Below are positions 1 to 5,710 of a stretch of 8,556 nucleotides of DNA, in pieces. Under the pieces are notes generated by a model. The model was given only the letters and a program-made list of their open reading frames with translations, did not search any database and had not been told where the DNA came from. The number at the start of each line of letters is the position of its first letter. Position 1 is the first letter of the stretch. Position numbers and translations under genes: made by a program. The stretch is from an uncultured Clostridium sp. Lineage in GTDB: Bacteria; Bacillota; Clostridia; Lachnospirales; Lachnospiraceae. The DNA lies in contig CABQJA010000088.1 of assembly GCA_902464345.1 (NCBI GenBank), forward strand, positions 1-8,556, given 5' to 3'.

Positions 1-59
1 GTCTTGGTGTCGGCGAAGTGAAATTAGTGGTAGATTTATATCAAGGAGATGCAAAATGA
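1..59 (+). CDS. C-terminal end of an upstream gene (possible SwrB/YlxL-like, DUF6115-type tail)
   Basis: The frame starting at base 3 is open from the window edge and ends at TGA 57-59. It encodes 18 residues, LGVGEVKLVVDLYQGDAK. The stop overlaps the ATG of the next gene as ATGA, the usual sign of translational coupling, and the AAGGAG that serves the next gene lies inside this tail. The short sequence resembles the end of a small helix-turn-helix (an 'IAK-x-LG-hG-EV-x-L' pattern) found at the C-terminus of SwrB/YlxL-like proteins next to the motility sigma factor gene in Firmicutes. This is inference from memory on 18 residues only. If correct, the window begins at the end of a flagellar/motility operon. 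That a coding tail exists is fairly well supported; its identity is weak. Confidence 0.5.
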   Translation, partial: LGVGEVKLVVDLYQGDAK

Positions 60-580
60 AACGGAAATATTACTTACGGGGAATCGGAGTAGGTATCCTG
101 TTTACTGCGGCAATCTGGTTTACCACACTGCTGGCTTCCGGTGGAACGAAGATGACAGATGAGGAAGTGATCGCACGGGCACAGGAGCTCGGAATGGTAA
201 AGCAGGAGTCTGTGCTTGAACAGCTGGAGAAACCATCGGATACGGAGGCAGACAGTTCAGATACCGAACAGCAGACGGCAACAGACAGTACGGAGCCGAC
301 TTCAGAGCGGCAGACAGAGACTGCGACGGAGACAGAGACCGCAGCTGCCGAAACAACAGAGGCGGCAACCGAAACGATCGTTACCTTTACGATTGTCAGC
401 GGAATGAATTCCTGGAATGTAGCAACCCTGCTTCAGGATCAGGGCGTGGTAAATGCCTCTGAATTTGATCAGTATCTGGAACAGAACGGATATTCATCCA
501 GAATTGTTACCGGAGAATATTCGGTTGCAGTCGGAACGGATTATGAAACGATTGCCAGAATGATAACCGGAAATCGTTAG
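56..580 (+). CDS. Membrane-anchored protein with MltG/YceG-type LysM-like domain, no catalytic domain
   Basis: The protein has 174 aa. A basic N-terminus (MKRKYYLR) and a hydrophobic helix at about residues 9-28 act as a signal anchor, placing the rest outside the membrane. Residues 33-47 (TDEEVIARAQELGMV) form a short helix seen in clostridial MltG-like proteins. Residues about 55-107 are a low-complexity Thr/Glu/Ala linker, probably spanning the wall. Residues about 108-172 match the LysM-like subdomain that precedes the catalytic domain in MltG: a 'V-SGMNSWNVATLLQDQGVV' segment, then 'GEYSVAVGTDYETIARMITG'. The lytic transglycosylase domain of full MltG (about 350 aa) is absent, so cleavage of glycan strands is not expected and peptidoglycan binding is the likely role. 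The start is supported by AAGGAG at 43-48, 7 nt before the ATG. Domain assignment is good; function is inferred. Confidence 0.8.
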   Translation: MKRKYYLRGIGVGILFTAAIWFTTLLASGGTKMTDEEVIARAQELGMVKQESVLEQLEKPSDTEADSSDTEQQTATDSTEPTSERQTETATETETAAAETTEAATETIVTFTIVSGMNSWNVATLLQDQGVVNASEFDQYLEQNGYSSRIVTGEYSVAVGTDYETIARMITGNR

Positions 581-628
581 AAAAATCACAAAAAGCAGAA
601 AGTAATTGCGAAAAGTTAGAAATTGGTA

Positions 629-656
629 TTGACAAAGGGTGGATACATGTTATACA
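629..656 (+). promoter_or_regulatory. Sigma-A promoter of rpsU
   Basis: A perfect -35 box TTGACA (629-634) is followed by a 16-bp spacer and TATACA (651-656). TG at 648-649 makes an extended -10. Transcription should begin near 662-664, giving an rpsU leader of about 70 nt. This is the best promoter match in the window and fits a highly expressed ribosomal protein. The stretch 581-628 before it is A-rich with no gene and no convincing terminator, so some read-through from the MltG-like gene is possible. Confidence 0.85.
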
Positions 657-667
657 CTAACTTAGTG
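655..667 (+). promoter_or_regulatory. Perfect palindrome overlapping the rpsU -10 box and transcription start
   Basis: CACTAA-C-TTAGTG is a perfect inverted repeat with 6-bp arms and a one-base centre. It starts inside the -10 hexamer and covers the predicted start point. A protein bound here would block RNA polymerase, so it could be a repressor operator. The dyad and its position are seen; a regulatory role is inference and no cognate regulator is recognised. Confidence 0.4.
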
Positions 668-688
668 CTAAAAATACCCAAACAGTTA

Positions 689-704
689 TGTATTGCACAA
701 TACA
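689..704 (+). promoter_or_regulatory. Second perfect palindrome in the rpsU leader
   Basis: TGTATTG-CA-CAATACA is a perfect inverted repeat with 7-bp arms and a 2-bp centre. It ends 5 nt before the purine-rich ribosome binding region. As RNA it could form only a short hairpin (TGTAT/ATACA around a 6-nt loop). As DNA it has the form of a dimeric regulator site. The sequence is clear; the role is unknown. Confidence 0.4.
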
Positions 705-709
705 CAATT

Positions 710-730
710 GGAGGGAGGTAAGGTGTGAGG
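710..730 (+). promoter_or_regulatory. Multi-core ribosome binding region of rpsU
   Basis: The stretch holds several overlapping Shine-Dalgarno cores: GGAGG (710-714), GGAGG (714-718), AGGTG (721-725) and GAGG (727-730). AGGTG, 7 nt before the ATG at 733, has the best spacing. This places the rpsU start at 733 and rules out the in-frame ATG at 688, which would translate through the whole region and has no comparable site upstream. Confidence 0.7.
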
Positions 731-732
731 TC

Positions 733-909
733 ATGTCGAACGTAGTAGTTAAAGAAAACGAAACATTAGATAGTGCTTTACGCAGATTCAAAAGAAACTG
801 CGCAAAGGCAGGTATTCAGCAGGAGATTCGTAAGAGAGAGCATTACGAAAAACCAAGTGTAAGACGTAAGAAGAAGTCTGAAGCTGCTAGAAAACGTAAA
901 TTCAAATAA
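733..909 (+). CDS. rpsU: Small ribosomal subunit protein bS21
   Basis: This encodes the 58-aa protein bS21 of the 30S subunit, which sits near the platform next to the 3' end of 16S rRNA and helps mRNA engagement at initiation. The N-terminus (MSNVVVKENETLDSALRRFKR), the KAGIQQEIRKREHYEKPS segment (residues 25-42) and the Lys/Arg-rich C-terminal tail (RRKKKSEAARKRKFK, 44-58) are typical of Firmicutes bS21, and the length is normal for that group. The ATG at 733 is chosen because it gives the family N-terminus and follows the purine-rich binding region. The gene has its own strong promoter and terminator, so it is mainly a monocistronic unit. Confidence 0.97.
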   Translation: MSNVVVKENETLDSALRRFKRNCAKAGIQQEIRKREHYEKPSVRRKKKSEAARKRKFK

Positions 910-918
910 GAAATTTTG

Positions 919-953
919 AAAAGCTGTTACAGATGTAGCAGCTTTTTCTTTTT
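919..953 (+). terminator. Rho-independent terminator of rpsU
   Basis: A 12-bp stem, AAAAGCTGTTAC (919-930) pairing with GTAGCAGCTTTT (935-946) and containing one G-T wobble, encloses the tetraloop AGAT. A T-rich run interrupted by one C (943-953) follows. It begins 10 nt after the rpsU stop and separates rpsU from recG. Confidence 0.92.
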
Positions 954-971
954 ATATACATGAATATGAGT

Positions 972-977
972 AAGGAG
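972..977 (+). promoter_or_regulatory. Ribosome binding site that sets the recG start
   Basis: AAGGAG lies 6 nt before the ATG at 984. The earlier in-frame ATGs at 960 and 966 precede this site. The 960 start would have only the terminator T-run upstream as a binding region, so 984 is preferred. Confidence 0.8.
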
Positions 978-983
978 TCCGAT

Positions 984-3014
984 ATGCGGTTAACAGATTC
1001 AATTGATGAATTAAAGGGAATCGGAGATAAGACCAAGGCCCTGTACCGAAAATTGAAAATCAATACGATCGAGGATCTTCTGGAGCATTATCCGAGAACC
1101 TATTTAAAATATGATGAACCGGTAGATATTGCAGAGGCATCTGTCGGAGAACGGGTAGCAATCCGGGCAACTGTAAATTCCTATGTGGAATTAAAAAAAA
1201 TGCGTACACTGACGGTTGCAAGCTTTCAGGCAAAGGATTATACCGGCAGTCTGAAGCTGGTCTGGTTTAATGCACCGTTTATAAAGAAGGTGTTCCATAT
1301 TGGACAGACCTTTGTTTTTGTCGGTACCGTAACGATCCGCAACTATCAGAAGGTAATGGAGCATCCGGAGTATTATTCGGAGGCCCAGTATCTGGAAAAG
1401 CGGAAAGAATTACAGCCGGTATATCCACTGACGGAAGGACTGACCAACAAGAAGATCCAGAAGGATATCAAGGCGGCCGGCGGTGTGATTCATGAGATGC
1501 AGGAATATCTGCCACTTGACATTCCAAAACGATATCAGCTGATGGAATATTCGGAAGCAGTCAGACAGATTCATTTTCCGTTAAATTATGAGGAGCTTGA
1601 GAAGGCCCATCGACGACTGGTTTTTGATGAGTTTTTCCTGTTTCTGCTTGCAATGAGGCGATTGGAGATCCATCGCTCCCGGATTGAAAATCAGTACCGG
1701 ATCGAAACAGGAAGCTGGTGTCAGACCCTGATCGACAGTCTTCCATATGAGCTGACCGGTGCACAGAAAAAAGTATATCAGGAAATAGCCACCGATATGG
1801 GCGGAGCATCTGTGATGAACCGTCTGGTGCAGGGAGATGTTGGTTCCGGTAAAACCATTGTGGCAGTGCTGGCTTTGCTGATGACTGCAGAGGCGGGCTA
1901 TCAGGGTGCTATGATGGCACCGACAGAGGTTCTGGCAGAGCAGCATTATGAGACTATCCGAAAGATGCTGGAACCATTTCCGGTGAAGATCGCCTTGTTG
2001 ACAGGTTCGACACCGGCAAAGGAGAAACGGAAAATTCTGGAGGCGTTGAAGAAGCAGGAGATACAGATTGTGATCGGAACACATGCGTTGATCCAGAATA
2101 CGGTGGAATTCGGTAATCTGGCACTGGTAATCACGGATGAACAGCACCGGTTCGGCGTCCATCAGAGAGAAGAACTGGCGGAAAAGGGCAGGGAACCGCA
2201 CATACTGGTAATGAGTGCCACGCCGATCCCGCGAACACTGGCAATTATTCTATATGGGGATCTGGATATCTCGATCATGGATGAAATGCCGGCATCCAGA
2301 CTACCGATCAAGAACTGTGTAGTCGGTGCGGAATCACGGGAAACCGCATATCATTTCATTGAAAAGGAAATCAGCAGGGGACATCAGGCATATGTGATCT
2401 GTCCGATGGTAGAAGGCAGTGATGGCATGGAAGCGGAAAATGTAATTGATTATGCGGATCAGCTGCGAATGAACTTGAGTCCATACATTCAGGTGGCATA
2501 TCTTCACGGAAAGATGAGCCAGAAGGAAAAATCGCAGATCATGGAGCAGTTTTATGCCAATGAAATACAGGTGCTGGTCTCAACGACGGTTATCGAGGTC
2601 GGAATCGATAATCCGAATGCAACGGTGATCATGATAGAAAATGCGGAACGATTTGGACTGGCACAGCTGCATCAGCTGCGGGGACGTGTCGGAAGAGGTA
2701 CGGCACAGTCGTATTGCATTATGATCAACACTTCCGAGAAGGAGGAGGCAAAGGAACGGTTAGACGTCCTGTATCATTCCAATGATGGCTTCCATATTGC
2801 CAATGAGGACTTAAGACTGCGGGGACCGGGAGATTTCTTCGGCTCTGCGCAGAGCGGTGAGTGTCTGTTCCAACTGGCGGATATTTATGCCAATGCGGAT
2901 GTTCTGAAGGAGGCACAGTCAGCAATCCGGTATCTGGAACGGAGACAGTATGATTTTGAACATATTGAGCATTACAAACTGTCCGAAAAGCTGGATATGG
3001 CACTGAATCTGTAA
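984..3014 (+). CDS. recG: ATP-dependent DNA helicase RecG
   Basis: The 676-aa superfamily 2 DNA translocase regresses stalled replication forks and branch-migrates Holliday junctions. Residues 1-40 carry the N-terminal segment with LKGIGDKT. The OB-fold wedge domain that splits the fork arms spans about 55-150. Helicase motifs follow in order: Walker A GDVGSGKT (284-291), motif II DEQH (385-388), motif III SATPIPRT (411-418), and motif VI LRGRVGRG (565-572). The RecG-specific RLRGPGDFFG block is at 611-620 and the C-terminal region contains the translocation loop. The length is normal for Firmicutes and all key residues are intact. The start at 984 fits both the ribosome binding site and the family N-terminus. 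Only 30 nt separate it from the rpsU terminator and no clear promoter is seen there, so its transcription may depend on partial read-through or on a weak AT-rich promoter. Confidence 0.96.
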   Translation: MRLTDSIDELKGIGDKTKALYRKLKINTIEDLLEHYPRTYLKYDEPVDIAEASVGERVAIRATVNSYVELKKMRTLTVASFQAKDYTGSLKLVWFNAPFIKKVFHIGQTFVFVGTVTIRNYQKVMEHPEYYSEAQYLEKRKELQPVYPLTEGLTNKKIQKDIKAAGGVIHEMQEYLPLDIPKRYQLMEYSEAVRQIHFPLNYEELEKAHRRLVFDEFFLFLLAMRRLEIHRSRIENQYRIETGSWCQTLIDSLPYELTGAQKKVYQEIATDMGGASVMNRLVQGDVGSGKTIVAVLALLMTAEAGYQGAMMAPTEVLAEQHYETIRKMLEPFPVKIALLTGSTPAKEKRKILEALKKQEIQIVIGTHALIQNTVEFGNLALVITDEQHRFGVHQREELAEKGREPHILVMSATPIPRTLAIILYGDLDISIMDEMPASRLPIKNCVVGAESRETAYHFIEKEISRGHQAYVICPMVEGSDGMEAENVIDYADQLRMNLSPYIQVAYLHGKMSQKEKSQIMEQFYANEIQVLVSTTVIEVGIDNPNATVIMIENAERFGLAQLHQLRGRVGRGTAQSYCIMINTSEKEEAKERLDVLYHSNDGFHIANEDLRLRGPGDFFGSAQSGECLFQLADIYANADVLKEAQSAIRYLERRQYDFEHIEHYKLSEKLDMALNL

Positions 3015-3041
3015 AAAAATCTAGTGTTTTGAGACCGGAAA

Positions 3042-3050
3042 TGATATACT
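3042..3050 (+). promoter_or_regulatory. Candidate extended -10 promoter for the cellulase gene
   Basis: TGATATACT is TG-N followed by TATACT, one base from the consensus -10 hexamer. It lies in the 66-bp gap after recG, with a start point near 3057. No good -35 is present at the right spacing: TTGAGA at 3029-3034 is only 10 bp away. This may therefore be an extended -10 promoter, possibly with activator help, giving the cellulase expression apart from recG. The binding site GGGAGAGG (3068-3075) follows before the ATG at 3081. Confidence 0.5.
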
Positions 3051-3080
3051 GAAAGCTAATAATGTAAGGGAGAGGATATT

Positions 3081-4607
3081 ATGTGGTTAAAAGAGCATAA
3101 AAAACAGGTGCTGATAGCCGTTGTGGCAGTTCTTGTAGTAACTGTTGCACTGGTTTGCGGTATTTTAATCGGAAAAGGGAAGAAGACAACACCGGTTTCC
3201 GATATGGGGACGCAGGAAGAGACTGCGCAGAAGGATACGGAGACAACCGAAGAGGCATCGTCGGAGCAATCGGATAAGAGCAGTGATTATCAACTGAAGA
3301 TAACCGTAAGCTCCAGCTGGGAAAGCGGCAGCGGCTATGGCGGGACCTATAACCTGTCGTTTACGAACCGGAGTGCTGCTGATGTAAAAGCCTGGGACGC
3401 ACAGATTGAGGTGCCGGAAGGCAGTAGTGTATCTGAGGCATGGGGCTGTGAGACCGATATTAACGGAACGGTTCTGACCGTCACCGCAAAGGACTGGGGC
3501 GCTGCCGTTGCCAAGGGTTCGACCATAGAGGTTGGATTTAATATGGATACACCGGAGAAGCTTCAGCCATCGATTCAGTCATTTACCGTTGACGGTAAGA
3601 AGCAGGACGGAAGTCAGGCAGAGAATACAGAGGAAAAGACAACGGAAGCGGTAACGGAGGCGAAGAAGCCGGTTGTTGAATCAGGCACTCCGTTAGAGAA
3701 TCATGGAGCTTTGCAGGTAAAAGGAACCCAGCTGGTGGATAAGAACGGAGATCCATATCAGTTAAAGGGTGTCAGTACCCATGGACTGGCATGGTTCCCG
3801 GAGTATGTGAACAAGGATGCATTCCAGACCCTGCGGGATGACTGGGGAGCCAATGTGATCCGTCTGGCAATGTATACGGATGAAAATGGCGGATATTGTA
3901 CGGATGGCAATCAGGAACAGCTGAAGCAGTTAGTCAGTGACGGAGTCGAATACGCGACAGAGCTTGGAATGTATGTGATCATTGACTGGCATGTTTTACA
4001 TGATCAGGATCCGACGGTATATCAGGGAGAGGCGGAAGCCTTCTTTGCAGAGATGGCCGCAAAGTATGCCAAGTACGATAATGTAATATATGAGATCTGT
4101 AATGAGCCAAATGGTGGAGCTACCTGGGATGGAAGTGTAAAACCATATGCGGAAACGATCATTCCGATCATTCGAAAGAATGATAAGGATGCAATCATAA
4201 TTGTCGGAACCCCGACCTGGTCACAGGATGTGGATGCAGCAGCCGATAATCCGATTACCGGACAGACCAATATTATGTATGCGATTCATTTCTATGCAGC
4301 AACGCATACAGACGGTATCCGGAGTAAGGTAAGCTATGCACTGGAGAAGGGTCTGCCGGTATTTGTTTCGGAATTCAGTATCTGTGATGCGTCCGGAAAC
4401 GGGAGCAATGATTATGATCAGGCAGCCAAGTGGTTCGACCTGATTGATGAGAATCAGCTCAGCTATTGTTCCTGGAGTCTTTCCAATAAGGCAGAAACAT
4501 CGGCACTGATTTCATCAGGCTGTTCCAAGACTTCCGGCTGGAGAGAGGATGATCTGTCTGAAACAGGTAAATGGATCCGGGATCAGATCCTTGGAAAACA
4601 TGAATAA
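3081..4607 (+). CDS. Membrane-anchored CBM2-GH5 endoglucanase (cellulase)
   Basis: This 508-aa extracellular enzyme is predicted to cleave internal beta-1,4 bonds in cellulose or related beta-glucans. Residues 1-9 are basic and about 10-31 are a hydrophobic helix. No good signal peptidase site or lipobox follows, so it probably stays anchored. A Thr/Glu/Ser linker (about 35-69) leads to a family 2 carbohydrate-binding module (about 70-173) whose Trp80, Trp121 and Trp139 align with the three flat-surface cellulose-binding tryptophans of CBM2a. A second linker (174-205) leads to the GH5 domain (about 206-505), closest to subfamily GH5_2. Visible there are RLAMYT (261-266), IDWH (301-304), NEP with acid/base Glu342, IHFY (402-405), SEF with nucleophile Glu431, and Trp465. 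The CBM2 disulfide cysteines are absent. The gene lies among housekeeping genes, 27 nt before rsmD with no terminator between. Substrate preference is inferred. Confidence 0.93.
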   Translation: MWLKEHKKQVLIAVVAVLVVTVALVCGILIGKGKKTTPVSDMGTQEETAQKDTETTEEASSEQSDKSSDYQLKITVSSSWESGSGYGGTYNLSFTNRSAADVKAWDAQIEVPEGSSVSEAWGCETDINGTVLTVTAKDWGAAVAKGSTIEVGFNMDTPEKLQPSIQSFTVDGKKQDGSQAENTEEKTTEAVTEAKKPVVESGTPLENHGALQVKGTQLVDKNGDPYQLKGVSTHGLAWFPEYVNKDAFQTLRDDWGANVIRLAMYTDENGGYCTDGNQEQLKQLVSDGVEYATELGMYVIIDWHVLHDQDPTVYQGEAEAFFAEMAAKYAKYDNVIYEICNEPNGGATWDGSVKPYAETIIPIIRKNDKDAIIIVGTPTWSQDVDAAADNPITGQTNIMYAIHFYAATHTDGIRSKVSYALEKGLPVFVSEFSICDASGNGSNDYDQAAKWFDLIDENQLSYCSWSLSNKAETSALISSGCSKTSGWREDDLSETGKWIRDQILGKHE

Positions 4608-4634
4608 AATCCCGGCATTGGAAGGAGAACAGAA

Positions 4635-5186
4635 ATGAGAGTAATTGCAGGAACTGCCAGAAGCTTACAATTGAAAACGGTTCCGGGTATGGATACAAGA
4701 CCGACAACGGATCGGATCAAGGAGACATTGTTTAATATTTTAGCACCGGATATTCCGGAGTGTGTATTTCTTGATCTGTTCAGCGGCAGTGGCGGCATCG
4801 GGATCGAGGCACTGAGCCGGGGAGCCGAGCATGCGATCTTCGTAGATAACAGCCGGGGAGCAATCTCTGTGATCCGGGAGAATCTGAAGCATACCAGAAT
4901 GGAGGCTAAGGCGCAGGTGCTGGCCAGTGATGCAATCGGAGCCGTCCGGATGCTGGCGGACCGGAACGTACAGCCGGATATTATTTTTATGGATCCGCCA
5001 TATAACCATAATCTGGAACGGGAAGTGCTTTATGCTCTGGCAAATACGGAGCTTGTAGGGGAGGATACCCTGATCGTGGTGGAATCCAGTCTGGAAACGG
5101 AGTTTGATTATCTGGATGAGCTTCCGTTTACGGTTCAGAGAGTCAAGCAGTATAAGACCAATAAACATACATTTATTACGAGGTAA
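4635..5186 (+). CDS. rsmD: 16S rRNA (guanine(966)-N(2))-methyltransferase RsmD
   Basis: This 183-aa enzyme transfers a methyl group from S-adenosylmethionine to N2 of G966 (E. coli numbering) of 16S rRNA in the small subunit. The conserved N-terminal block TRPTTDRIKETLFNIL is at 21-36, the SAM-binding motif I LDLFSGSGGIGIEALSRGA at 46-64, the acidic end of strand 2 (FVDNS) at 69-73, and the catalytic DPPY at 120-123. Length is normal for the family. AAGGAG at 4622-4627 lies 7 nt before the ATG. The stop TAA (5184-5186) falls just before the next gene, and rsmD-coaD pairing (ylbH-ylbI in B. subtilis) is common in Firmicutes. Confidence 0.95.
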   Translation: MRVIAGTARSLQLKTVPGMDTRPTTDRIKETLFNILAPDIPECVFLDLFSGSGGIGIEALSRGAEHAIFVDNSRGAISVIRENLKHTRMEAKAQVLASDAIGAVRMLADRNVQPDIIFMDPPYNHNLEREVLYALANTELVGEDTLIVVESSLETEFDYLDELPFTVQRVKQYKTNKHTFITR

Positions 5187-5191
5187 TGAAA

Positions 5192-5686
5192 ATGAAACGT
5201 GCAATTTATGCAGGAAGCTTTGATCCTGTCACACTGGGACATCTGGATATTATTAAACGATCTTCGGAAATATTTGATGAAATAATCGTAGGTGTCCTGA
5301 AGAACAGCTCGAAATCTCCATTGTTTTCTGTGGAAGAACGTGTTAATATGTTAAAGGAAGCAACGGATTTTATTCCAAACTGCTCCGTGCAGGCGTTTTC
5401 CGGGCTGCTGGTGGATTTTGCCAGAGAGACCGATACGCACGTAATTGTACGGGGATTGAGGGCAGTAACGGATTTTGAATATGAATTGCAGATTGCACAG
5501 AGTAATCGGATTGTGGCAGAGGAGATCGATACGGTCTTTCTGACAACTAATATACAGTATTCTTATTTAAGTTCCAGCATGGTGAAAGAATATGCCAGCT
5601 ATGGGACGGATGTATCGAACTTTGTGCCGGAGAATGTGGTGCCGTTGCTGAAGGCGAAATATAATACAACGGAACATCAGAATTAA
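5192..5686 (+). CDS. coaD: Pantetheine-phosphate adenylyltransferase
   Basis: The 164-aa cytosolic enzyme joins 4'-phosphopantetheine and ATP to give dephospho-CoA and pyrophosphate, the penultimate step of coenzyme A synthesis. The nucleotidyltransferase signature GSFDPVTLGH is at 8-17 with the T-x-GH motif (Thr14, His17). RGLR (87-90) in the substrate-binding loop and the SSSMVKE block (127-133), equivalent to the ISST-x-VRE motif, are intact. An in-frame ATG at 5186 overlaps the rsmD stop, but GAGG (5180-5183) is only 2 nt from it and 8 nt from the ATG at 5192. The later start also gives the usual MKRAIYAGSFDP N-terminus. The gene is translationally close-coupled to rsmD. Confidence 0.96.
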   Translation: MKRAIYAGSFDPVTLGHLDIIKRSSEIFDEIIVGVLKNSSKSPLFSVEERVNMLKEATDFIPNCSVQAFSGLLVDFARETDTHVIVRGLRAVTDFEYELQIAQSNRIVAEEIDTVFLTTNIQYSYLSSSMVKEYASYGTDVSNFVPENVVPLLKAKYNTTEHQN

Positions 5687-5710
5687 AAGATAGAACCAGG
5701 AGGATATATC

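Noticed and set aside
652..672. CIRCE (HrcA operator) half site TTAGCACT on the minus strand near the rpsU start
   Set aside because: The other arm is imperfect and the gap between arms is 5 bp, not the spacing of the TTAGCACTC-N9-GAGTGCTAA element.
688..732. In-frame ATG at 688 extending rpsU by 15 residues
   Set aside because: The extension runs through the second palindrome and the ribosome binding region, and its residues are unlike bS21. The ATG at 733 gives the family N-terminus.
960..983. Upstream in-frame ATGs for recG at 960 and 966
   Set aside because: The only good Shine-Dalgarno (972-977) lies after them and serves the ATG at 984.
1581..2201. 206-codon open frame on the minus strand inside recG
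   Set aside because: Antisense to conserved helicase motifs. Its translation is Cys/His/Gln-rich with no family resemblance, and it has no ribosome binding site.
3029..3050. TTGAGA as -35 for the TATACT before the cellulase
   Set aside because: The spacer is only 10 bp, too short for sigma-A. The extended -10 reading is retained instead.
3147..3164. Possible lipobox around Cys26 of the cellulase
   Set aside because: The residues before the Cys are Ala-Leu-Val. A lipobox needs Gly, Ala or Ser directly before the Cys.
4740..5204. 154-codon minus-strand frame over rsmD
   Set aside because: It is a shadow of the conserved rsmD frame and its residues look like no known protein.
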